Source of the DNA: Ischnura elegans
Taxonomy: Eukaryota; Arthropoda; Insecta; Odonata; Coenagrionidae
DNA: 64,000 nucleotides
Direction: 5' to 3'
Assembly (NCBI RefSeq): GCF_921293095.1
Contig: NC_060257.1
Location: 52,240,968 to 52,304,967, forward strand
Shown: in pieces, positions 55,201 through 61,839 of the stretch
How the letters are laid out: the number at the start of each line of letters is the position of its first letter
Position numbering within the stretch: position 1 is the first letter of the stretch
Position numbers and translations under genes: made by a program
The notes under the pieces: model-generated
Told to the model about the DNA's origin: nothing
What the model saw: only the letters and a program-made list of their open reading frames with translations
The model's database searches: none

Positions 55201-57810
55201 ATCGAGAGTTTACTGTATACCTAAAAGATATGTATTCTCTAACTTATCCCACTGGTCTTAGGCAATGAAATCTAGGTCATTTGAATTGAATAGTATCTCA
55301 AGATTAACACAATCACTGCCTTCATCTCCTATTACCAGTCACTTACCTTCAACTATGATGACAGTGTCATATCCGAGCTCATAGAATGTGTAGTTCAGAG
55401 CCCAACCATAATGTCTGGCAATTTTAAAATAGCCTTTGAATTTTTTCTCCTTAGTAGGAACTGGGATGTCACTTTGGTCTGGTTGCTGCAAGTGAAAGAA
55501 AAAATAGACATATTGACACTCCATAACAACTCTTGAAAACTCTACAACAATTAAAACAGAGAAGCATCACACAATGCTTTTTCTTCCATATTTTTACATT
55601 GCATGTACCATTATTCCCTCTCCCTATCATATCCTAGGGATGTTGAATGGAGAAAAAAATGAATTTCCTAGCGAGCTATCTGGCCAGAGCTAGAATTCTA
55701 GGCATCGCTTATGTGGACTTGCAATCAGATGGGAATGCACTGCAACCAAAAGCTGTGCACAGATCCCTTTCATCCAACTTTAGGATTGTCATATGCTTTC
55801 AATTTTACATGTCAACTGACTGCACATAAACTATTTTGCAATGGTGTAAAAAAAACAGAAATCACTACCACTGGCGTAAATTAAGCTATTTCGGTTAAAA
55901 TTACAGGCAAGAAATATCATTGTATAGAAGAATAGAAATGTGTTGATATTTGGTAACAATAATGAATTTCAAAAAAGTGAAACCAAATATTAAACCCAAA
56001 TGTCCCACTGTAAGAGATTCAGATATGACAACCCTAATCAACAATCAGCCCCTTCTGGGGCACAAATTACGAGTATTTTGGACCCTTCTTCCCCCCTCTT
56101 TAAATATCGGTATTGACAATACTATCGATGTAGCATGATAAAAGGGTAATATTTTTCAAACAAAAAAACTTAAAATCTGTGAATGACTAATGAGAAAATT
56201 AGATAAGACATATTAGACCCAAAATATCACTGAAAGAAATGTCATTACAGGATGTGGTACTGCTTGCTTCATATAATATGATAATATTTTTCAAATAGGT
56301 TTTGGAATCCTCATGACTTCTATAGTAAACATGCAAATTTTCATAAGAATCAGATGAAAACTATGGCTGAGACAAATTATTTCCCTCTGGAGGTACAAGT
56401 GCCTCTGGAGACCAAATTCATTGAAAAACTGCAGTTTCACCCAAACTTCAAGTGGTCGTGAAAAAAAAAACTATTAGAGATAGCCAAGAAATATTTTACA
56501 CTGTTTCATTCCTGCATGGAAGGATGAAAATTGGCTAGTTTCATCAAAATCCGAGTCGGTGGGTGTCATGCCTGGATGAACTGACATGGAATGACCCATA
56601 ACCCATGAATTTTCACATTAACCCAGCGGCAGTCAAACCCATTTTCCCTATGTAAAGGGCTGCGTGGGGTTCCACAAATATCCCACGCAACTTTCTCTTT
56701 GTTTTCTCTTTCTTCTCTTCTTTAGAGAAACTTACATTGTGAGTTTCAGAAAGCGTAACAATCAAATCTAATGAAAAGGGTTAAAAAAACACAAAAACAC
56801 AGAGACAAAAAAATCTTTGAAGGTAAATTGTAATGAGAAAGGTCGCTTCAGGTGTCTACTGCATCCCACTATGTGGAGCTTTAACAAAAGTAAGTTCGGG
56901 TAAAAACTTCCAGTGACTTATATCTAACAGGTGCCCTCTAAAAGCTTAAAAATTAAGCTAGAGGAAATTATACATCACAAATGTTAACAATGCAAGAAAA
57001 AATAGAGCTAAAACAAGGCTGGGGTGCCTGGAACACCCCACACGACCACTGCGGGATTAACAAAGAGTGAAACAAACCAAATTACCCAGATGAAATAAAC
57101 ATGGTTCATGCCAACTTTTCACTTTCAGTTCTGGATTTTTTTTTTCATGACTTCATATCAATTGCAAATTAGATGTATATAGAGTTCAATGTATGCAACA
57201 AGGCTTATTGTGAAATTGAGTCAAACAGCACAAGTAGTGGCAGAAATGAAGTCAGGTTGCACCAAGTTAGAACAACATGCCATCCACCCAAGATGTCATC
57301 ATATTATGTCCACCTTGCCACTTGAACGCAGCAACATTTTGCTCATTCAAACACAATTTTCATTTTCTTGAAACCCCTCAGGAGTTTCTCCCTGGCCATT
57401 ACCTAATTTTCCCTGCTCAAAAATTTCGTCATAAAAAACAGTTTTAGACGAAAACCCTGAAATGCATAAAATGCACCCAAATTATATTAGTCATAGCAGT
57501 AATTGAAAAGAAAAAATAACAAAGCAATTACCCGAATGTGAGTAAGCTGGTCACCGTAGGAATCGATAACATCTGATGTCGCCTTATGATCACAGTCTTG
57601 GGTAACAACAATGGGAAACTTATCTGGAGATGGACGATATCGGATGAGGCCATCCAAGCAACGCCGCACCGTGACACGGTTGCAAGCAAACACAAGAATA
57701 GCAATGACAGGAACATCTGCCAACTCAATTGAGTTCAAGTCTTTCCCTTTCAATGCTTCATCAGGCAATACGTCTGGATCAACAGCCTCATTAGGATGTA
57801 TCCGTGGTAC
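43123..57810 (-). CDS. MGAT1: Alpha-1,3-mannosyl-glycoprotein 2-beta-N-acetylglucosaminyltransferase (GnT-I), 5' incomplete
   Basis: Seven coding exons in minus order: 57532-57810, 55347-55485, 46521-46749, 46157-46261, 45965-46055, 45614-45784 and 43123-43236. Every junction is GT-AG and phases close to 1,128 nt = 375 residues plus stop. Golgi type II membrane enzyme that adds the first GlcNAc to the Man5 core, opening complex N-glycan synthesis. Visible: ILVFACNR and IVVTQDCDH (donor-binding half), VEDDLEV with the metal-binding [26 protein letters not shown] (holding the catalytic Asp), RPEISRT, and the C-terminal GYRGVVSF...GYDPTW. The cytosolic tail, membrane anchor and stem are missing and lie upstream of 57810, probably outside the window. 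The 8.6-kb intron 46750-55346 carries a LINE and a pogo-like element. Confidence 0.95.
43292..43456. mobile_element. hAT MITE with perfect 8-bp target duplication
   Basis: 165 bp with termini CAGCGGTTCCCAAAC and GTTTGGGAACCACTG, flanked by GGTTAAGG on both sides (43284-43291, 43457-43464). The termini and octamer duplication place it in hAT. It sits 56 bp upstream of the last MGAT1 exon, inside the intron. Confidence 0.85.
43476..43700 (-). mobile_element. tRNA-derived SINE, family A
   Basis: The best copy of family A. On the minus strand the head has GTAGAGTGCATGGCTGA (box A-like) and GGGTCCAAATCCC (box B-like). The body runs to the tail near GGTTTGGATAGTTGAGGGTA at the left. It is intronic in MGAT1 and directly beside the hAT MITE. 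Confidence 0.65.
44373..45293. mobile_element. hAT-type element with nested insertion
   Basis: Termini are CAGTGGCGTAACTAGG and the complement of CAGTGGCGTAACTATGG. Flanking octamers CTTCACCC (44365-44372) and CTTCACCT (45294-45301) match at 7 of 8. Inside is a second element, about 44390-45011, ending in AGGGTTCCCACTC and its reverse complement with TTCACGG repeats. A SINE-like piece (box B-like GGTTCAATTCCCTG on the minus strand, ~44636-44765) lies inside that one. It is intronic in MGAT1. Confidence 0.65.
45614..46749 (-). CDS. MGAT1: MGAT1 catalytic exons (four exons)
   Basis: Exons 46521-46749 (EDD metal site through WPKS), 46157-46261 (YWDDW, RPEISRT), 45965-46055 ([14 protein letters not shown]...) and 45614-45784 ([12 protein letters not shown]...MDDFK). 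Introns between them are short (about 100-260 bp). Split codons join correctly across each junction (phases 1, 2, 2, 0, 0 through the set). Confidence 0.93.
47144..47169 (-). repeat. (ATT)n microsatellite tail of the LINE
   Basis: About eight TAA units on the plus strand, i.e. (ATT)n on the LINE strand, sit where the retrotransposon's 3' end is expected, about 250 bp past the ORF2 stop. CR1/Jockey-group elements often end in short tandem repeats rather than poly(A). Confidence 0.7.
47426..50323 (-). CDS. LINE ORF2: endonuclease-reverse transcriptase
   Basis: The open frame begins immediately after the ORF1 UGA and runs 965 codons. Numbering from the GTG at 50290: an apurinic-type endonuclease (TEHW with Glu29, VYRSP, GDFN 137-140, SDH 203-205), then reverse transcriptase ([24 protein letters not shown] with Asp584, [17 protein letters not shown] 681-684), then a C-terminal region ending in the NFK..LK.YL pattern common in this group. 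It nicks target DNA and reverse-transcribes the element RNA in place. There is no AUG before the endonuclease's first strand ([13 protein letters not shown]), so translation by readthrough of the UGA is the simplest reading. Confidence 0.93.
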   Translation of the reverse strand, partial: LGSSLSIYYHNVQSLRNKLHDLEILFNKEHGQINLLCITEHWLNAKEVDFIRIPGFSVGNISCRSSFKNGGTCIFVKHGIEHKPIFLTNVSSIDKHFEFCIVKIPPLNIVIVCVYRSPAGDINIFINSLTELLDNLLKTCGVNFILCGDFNINFAKDDCDIAMRLVNVLNCFNLNVCIKNPTRIAKYKQSTIDQIMTNIPEKNIKIDIFEPGFSDHKAILAEVNCDSKLLKNPTVWSQKRCYHDNLIHLFGLSLQNEQWSEVFTADSFDAKMDAFLSRFQYIFDTTFQSKKCRACISDTRLNSWITPDIVHLSKVKRDLYNKYKQCCSDQNRTAYKCFVKQYKKIIHRAKSTYNDKLIKNSGNATKAAWSIIKKESNKNTASLPEDLSVLHSGTLITNPLTVANVFNDHFIETPEKILKTLSSNHATKDPYYKQPASKNKNAPFIYPATPREILQIGLSLHNKMSSGFDGIPDKIIKYSIPFIVNPLTYLCNLSISEGIFPQQLKICKVYPLFKKGDKKDCNNYRPISLLSGFSKIFEKVMYNRLLSFLDKNASLSKYQFGFRQNKSTTDALFEFLNDATDALDKNNQTVGLFIDLRKAFDTVNHDILLKCLLNYGITGVAYSWLNSYLTNRHQIVQISYLDSNTKYINNCSSTMKKVKYGVPQGSILGPLLFTLYINDLPEYLQEAKTILFADDTSILLQAPNSQELQIKVNSTVQSIQMWLKNSMLAVNLEKTVCMNLNCKLPPTVELFNSEITYVNNISFLGITLDKSLKWSRHVEILTTKLSHIMYQLRYLRSSVSLSVLKYVYYANFQSLISYGIILWGDSGNSTEVFTMQKKAVRIMLNLKYRESCRPHFEAHKILTLTSIYILNLMLFIKKRINSLPKNSDFHSHMTRTKDCLHVLPRKTKRSSNGPLHKGTKLYNLLPEKLRSLSSVNNFKVNLKRYLTGKALYSVDEFINYCKESM
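50317..50326 (-). promoter_or_regulatory. Candidate stop-codon readthrough site UGA-CUA-G
   Basis: ORF1 ends in UGA at 50324-50326, followed by CUA-GGU in the same frame, which then stays open through ORF2. UGA followed by CUA(G) is one of the best-known leaky stop contexts in animals. An AUG overlaps the stop (AUGA), but its frame ends after three codons, so stop-start reinitiation into ORF2 is not possible there. Confidence 0.6.
50324..50626 (-). CDS. LINE ORF1: short RNA-binding-like protein
   Basis: 100 codons from the ATG at 50626 to UGA. The sequence ([21 protein letters not shown] ..., [26 protein letters not shown]) fits the RRM-like C-terminal domain of CR1/Jockey-group ORF1 proteins, which bind element RNA. 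There is no coiled coil or zinc knuckle. The frame is open another ~45 codons upstream without an ATG. The element may therefore be 5'-truncated, or the family may have a minimal ORF1. Confidence 0.65.
   Translation of the reverse strand: MSLMGIPKRVHIHIWNLPSNTTAEDVRKYIGEEKPEITDASIEIEQLKVNRGEYASFHISVNDECVGRDLLSGDFWPKNVYYGNFFLPKFRQNTISRPET
50761..51956. other. MGAT1 intron sequence, no feature recognised
   Basis: Mixed AT-rich intronic sequence. Two TGACGTCAC sites in opposite flanks (around 50738 and 51004) hint at an old inverted-repeat element, but no clean ends were found. Confidence 0.35.
53823..54160 (-). pseudogene. Relic of a pogo/Tigger transposase C-terminus
   Basis: The minus strand reads ...[16 protein letters not shown]... 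then [16 protein letters not shown] followed by an acidic stretch and [14 protein letters not shown] before a stop. The DYIAxDDD and ALxxLRxY patterns occur in this order at the end of Tigger/CENP-B-like transposases. The DDE core is not preserved in frame. Confidence 0.4.
54317..54437. repeat. Foldback, ~52-bp arms
   Basis: AAGTACGTCT...GTGTTTCTGCGATGA at the left is the reverse complement of the right arm with a few mismatches, around a 17-bp spacer. It lies within the pogo-like element. No flanking duplication was seen, so a template-switch inversion is as likely as an insertion. Confidence 0.6.
55347..55485 (-). CDS. MGAT1: MGAT1 exon encoding the region before the EDD motif
   Basis: 46 codons plus one base ([10 protein letters not shown] ... 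[10 protein letters not shown] ... VIIVE-). The last base G joins AT of the next exon to make the first Asp of EDD. The acceptor is CTTGCAG and the donor is G|GTAAGT. Confidence 0.93.
56505..56597 (+). repeat. Terminal fragment of the FSENY-type transposon
   Basis: ATCAAAATCCGAGTCGGTGG through GACATGGAATGACCC matches the right terminal repeat of the element at 18747-23100. No opposite end was found nearby, so it is a solo or truncated terminus in an MGAT1 intron. Confidence 0.6.
57532..57810 (-). CDS. MGAT1: MGAT1 most 5' exon present in the window
   Basis: 93 codons in phase 0 at both ends. Starts [14 protein letters not shown] (stem region) and continues with [20 protein letters not shown] and IVVTQDCDH, the start of the catalytic fold, ending at THIR. 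The TM-containing first exon(s) were not found between 57811 and 64000. Confidence 0.93.
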
Positions 57811-58250
57811 CTGAAAACACACAAAAAATATAAGTACCATGACATAGGATTAGAAATTAGACACCAGAAATATAAGTGTTCTTTGAATCAGGAGATTTCC
57901 TTTAAAATGGCATAAAATCCCCTAAAACGATTTCATAATTGAAAAATAACATTAACAACTCTTAACGTTGTTAAACCATCTTACAACTAACTTTCTCCCT
58001 GAGATGATGGTGATAAATACTAAGGGCAATTTAATAAAATAAAGTACCTTAAGAAAAAACCTAATGAAGCTATTTTCACATACATACATCCATTTTCAGG
58101 TATTTTTACATTATTTTAGTTATTAATGATAAAAATATTTTGCACTATCTAAGTAATCTAATGACAAAGCCACGGTGTGAACACTGGGTTGCAGATGGTG
58201 GGCCTAGTGTAGCATTATACTAAAAAAATGTAAATATCGCGGTGCTTTTA

Positions 58251-58571
58251 CAGTTGAGGACCTCAAATCCGGAAAGCTTGGGACCAAAGGGTTTCTGGTT
58301 TTTCTGGTCTTGAGGGCCTTCCCAAAGATATTTCCGATTTTTAATAACTCCTCTTTGATTTAAAGTAGGACTGGTGAATTCTCCATTTCTCTAAGTCATA
58401 TAATCAAAGAGAGTGAAGCTGATGACTTGTTTCATCACTCGTATTTTTCCATAGTGAAGAGTGTACCTGTGACACCTCTACGTAGATGCTTATGTAGCAA
58501 AGTAAGCCGTGAGCCATTCTGGATTTCTGGTTTTCCGGGTTTCAGGATTCCGTATTTGAGGTCCTCAACTG
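58251..58571. mobile_element. pogo-like MITE, 321 bp
   Basis: Perfect ends CAGTTGAGGACCTCAAAT and reverse complement, flanked by TA (58249-58250, 58572-58573). The repeats extend for ~40 bp with CCGG-containing blocks (AATCCGGAA / TTCCGTATT). No ORF. Confidence 0.8.
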
Positions 58572-58617
58572 TATAACCAATTTTCTTTTTGCTGAAATTT
58601 TTCAAACATTAGAGAGG

Positions 58618-58740
58618 TCTTGGAACTCTGTCTCAAAACTCTGCTCTCTGAACCAGCCATACCAGGAGATCAAGACTTAAATAGCAAGTATGGGGGAGGA
58701 ATACCTGGATCTGGAAATCCAGGGGAAGTTGGTGCTGAGG
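58618..58740 (+). repeat. 123-bp direct repeat, copy 1
   Basis: About 96% identical to 59652-59774 (TCTTGGAACTCTGTCTC ... GGAAGTTGGTGCTGAGG). The copies are 1,034 bp apart and bracket a LINE endonuclease fragment. Their origin is unknown: possibly a segmental duplication or part of a repeated 5' UTR. Confidence 0.75.
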
Positions 58741-58989
58741 CATTTTTTTTTATAAGGATCGCAGACCTTCGAACTTCGAAGGACCATGAACTCATGCATG
58801 GATAATATGCAACCTGGATAAACCGCAACCGGATCATCAGGAGTCTGCTGTATGAATTTGGATCTTCAGGCGGGCAGGGGCTACTGAGAGGGTATATCGG
58901 TCAAATGTGATCGAATGTTAAGGATTGGAGCATAGAATCTTAGATCGCTCCATACCTGCAGTAAGATATAGGACTTGAAGGTGTAGATG

Positions 58990-59160
58990 CGAATAATGAA
59001 CTCGACATACTAGGAATCAGCGAAATGAAGTGGCCTCAAGAAGGACATTTTTGGAGTGTAAGCCACACAATGATACAAACAGGATTGCTAAATGGTAATG
59101 CTGGAGTGGGGATAATGCTAAGAAAGAGTGCAGGTATCAGTGAAAAGCTACCTGCACTTA
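58990..59160 (+). pseudogene. Non-LTR retrotransposon endonuclease fragment
   Basis: Reading NNELDILGISEMKWP... then TMIQTGLLNGNAGVGIML gives the start of an AP-type endonuclease domain (the LGxxEMxW and GVGIML patterns). Related pieces follow downstream (59220-59450, 60648-60716, 61379-61837), so one LINE was broken up by later insertions. Confidence 0.55.
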
Positions 59161-59651
59161 AAAAAAAAGGATAGTAATAAAAGCAGCGAAAAACATTAGG
59201 CATGTTGAAAAACCGATGGAGGGTCAGCATCAACTGCCATTCAAAAACACTGTGGCAAACAAAGAGGAGACCAACAAATCACTGCAAGAGAGCTGGAAAA
59301 ACATTAGAAGTGGACTACAGGCAGCAGATGAGGAAAGTCTATGAAAATACCACGGATGACACAGCAAGTCTAAATCTCATTGAAGAAAAAAGAATGTGTA
59401 AACAGAGGCAAGACAGAATAGTTACAAGAGAATAAGAAATGAGATATGTTAATATGGGATGAAGGCTAGAGAAGCATGGTTGAAAAATAACTGAACACAT
59501 AAATAAATAACCTTGCTGTAGTATTTTTGGGGTACCCCCCCAGAATTTCCACTGAAATCCTCCCAACTTATCCGCAGAACTCCTGCAAAGGACTTTTTGC
59601 CCTAGGGTTTTTGCACAATGGCTTTCGACTCAAAGGCTCGCAGACTCTAAG

Positions 59652-59774
59652 TCTTGGAACTCTGTCTCCAAACTCTGCTCTCTGAACCAGCCATACCAGG
59701 AGAGCAAGACTTATATAGCAAGTATGGGGGAGGAATACCTGGATCTGGAAATCCAGGGGAAGTTGGTGCTGAGG
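59652..59774 (+). repeat. 123-bp direct repeat, copy 2
   Basis: The second copy of the unit at 58618-58740. After the repeat the two flanks differ completely, which sets the boundary. The longer ORF nearby (59855-60196) shows no domain and is not called. Confidence 0.75.
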
Positions 59775-60243
59775 TATAAACTGCAGTTTGGAGAGAGAAG
59801 TACTCCAGTTTTTACCTATCAAAACTCTCTCTCCCTCCAAGACCTCATCCTACCATGTCTTTCCCCTCCTTGACTTCCAATGGCTTGCCTGATCTGTTGA
59901 TCACACCACTTGGCTGTGCATCCATCCAGAAGATAGAGGAGAAGAAACCTGGCGGTACACTGTTCCCTAAACCCCTGCTTGGACCAAGAGAACTGTTCCA
60001 GAGTTTCCTGTTAACAGGGGTGCTTCCCGGGAAAATTGGACTGTTGGGGCTGACCGGGATTTTGGGGGTTTTCCTCAGCTTCGAAGTAACCCCCCCACTC
60101 CTTTGGTCATTTCCCCCTCCACTCTCACACTCTGTCTTGTTCCGGTCTCTCTCTCACATATCGGCCTTCGACGCAGAAACATCGCTCAACCTCTGACAGC
60201 AATTTTCAAATTACCTTTGGTGCTGACAGACTCACCAGTTGTA

Positions 60244-60320
60244 CAGGCGGTCCCTGACTTTTGCACACAATGCGTTCCAGAAAACTTGTACGAAAGTCAA
60301 ATGTACGAAAGTCGAACCAT
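60244..60320 (+). repeat. Single pogo-like terminus
   Basis: TA followed by CAGGCGGTCCCTGACTTTTG and two ACGAAAGTC repeats resembles the ends of a Tigger-type family. The opposite terminus was not found before 60767. Confidence 0.4.
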
Positions 60321-60647
60321 TGACTTCCATACTAATTAGGGGTTATGTTCCAAAAGAGCCATATATACATACTAAATACATACATACTACATACTGAATA
60401 TACATACTAAAACCTTACTTAGTTTACTTAGTTTTTGTATTGGTTAAGGTTCGTTTTTGAGATTATTAATAGGGTGGTTTCCTATTATTTTTTTATTGCC
60501 TAAATCGAAAGATTATTACTCCTAGAGTACGTATTTCACGCTTTTAGATTTTTAAATGACGATATCTATGTTTTGCGTAGTAGAGGCCGCCTATATGACA
60601 CATAGGGACCATTTCAAAGAAAGAATGGTAAAATGTAATACCATAAG

Positions 60648-60716
60648 AAAAAATGGAGAACTAATTATTGAAAATGAAGGCACAGTGATGAGATGGAAAG
60701 AATATCAGGAAGAGTA
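60648..60716 (+). pseudogene. LINE linker fragment
   Basis: KNGELIIENEGTVMRWKEYQ followed by a stop resembles the endonuclease-RT linker of the LINE whose RT remnant starts at 61379. It is separated from that remnant by the pogo-like MITE at 60767-61349. Confidence 0.45.
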
Positions 60717-60766
60717 GTAAAACAGAAACAGTATGGCCAAAAGCTATCAAAACCGAAAGTGAAGTA

Positions 60767-61349
60767 CTGCGGAACCTCGTTAAAGCGAGTACGGGCTATA
60801 GCGACACCCCCGCTATTACGAGAGATTGCCGATGCACCGTCAATTGTCCCTATAATAAGCATGTTAAAAAATTCGTTTTTACGAGACCCTTTCGGTGTTG
60901 GCTCTCGCCATAGCGAGGGTTTCTCCGCCGGGAGACTTTCATCAAGACTCCTTAACCTCTGTCATTGCTAGCGATCTGTTAGAAATGATGTTAATGGAGT
61001 GCTCAGTCTCAAATTTATGTGGTAAACTGTCGTTCGATAAATATAATGATTGACGAAACAATGCTTTGCATGATTTTTATTCAGTGCGGCGCTTATAAAT
61101 TGTTTGAGTAGTTAGTCGTTATTTGAGTAAGGAAATTTAGTGATGCAAAAAAACATTGCCTTTCGTTTGGATTTATGCTTATGTTTATCGGATAGATTTT
61201 TATCTGTCGCCGCACCACTCCTGTTCCTGTATATCTGTTCGCAACAGGTATATTGGCTATTATTTGCTCCACCTCCGGTAAAGCGACTATTCGCTATAGC
61301 GAGTGTTTATTAGTGCACCGTAGGGTGTCGTTATATCGAGGTTGCATTG
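60767..61349. mobile_element. pogo/Tigger-like non-autonomous element, 583 bp
   Basis: Left end CTGCGGAACCTCGTTAAAGC; right end is the complement of CAATGCAACCTCGATATAAC. TA flanks both (60765-60766, 61350-61351). GCGA-containing repeats lie near each end. It inserted into the LINE remnant. Confidence 0.7.
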
Positions 61350-61378
61350 TAAATAAAGATGAAATATAAGCCAAAATT

Positions 61379-61837
61379 TTGAGATCAGAATTTCATGATA
61401 CAGTGAGAGACATACAGATAAGTAGAGCATTTGCAACCGGCAATATTCCAGCAGAGCTAATTAAAACTGCAGGAGAAAAGATGTTGAACAAGTTGTACAA
61501 AATCATAGGTGAAATGTCTTCAACAGGTGAGATACAAAAGGGCTTCGAGAAGAACATTATAATCCCTAATCCCAAGAGGAAAAGAGTGGTGAACAGTGAA
61601 CACTTTTGGACCATGTACCTGACAATACTTGCGTTGGAGATACTGAAAACGGTCATCAATAGAAGAATAGGAGGAACAGCAGCGGAGGAGCTATTTGAGG
61701 ACCAATTCAGATACAGAAAAAGCAAAGGCATAAGGAAAGCAATAACCCTAAGGCTGATCAAGAAGAATGGAAAAGAACAAGTTCAGTACTGCGTATGCAT
61801 TTATATTTTGATACTCGTAGGAGTCATTCTTCAGTAA
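61379..61837 (+). pseudogene. LINE reverse-transcriptase fragment
   Basis: 152 codons, with NIPAELIKTAGEKMLNKLY, GFEKNIIIPNPKRKR, ALEILKTVINRR and EDQFRYRKSKG matching the early fingers/palm of RTE-like reverse transcriptases. The usual YRxISLL segment is altered (FWTMYLTILAL). The catalytic YADD region is absent. Confidence 0.65.
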
Positions 61838-61839
61838 TT

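Larger units (their letters stand above)
51957..55215. mobile_element. pogo/Tigger-like DNA transposon, 3.26 kb, decayed
   Basis: Termini are CAGTAAACTCTTGATTTTAC and the complement of CAGTAAACTCTCGATTATAC, each followed by short TTCGTAAA/TTCGTATA repeats and flanked by TA (51955-51956, 55216-55217). The TA duplication and CAGT..CTCGATTAT ends are typical of pogo/Tigger. The interior has a relic of the transposase C-terminus (minus strand, 53823-54160), a foldback at 54317-54437 and GC-rich stretches. It lies in the largest MGAT1 intron. Confidence 0.75.

Noticed and set aside
59855-60196. 113-codon ORF
   Set aside because: Low-complexity Pro/Leu/Phe-rich translation of repeat sequence; no recognised domain.
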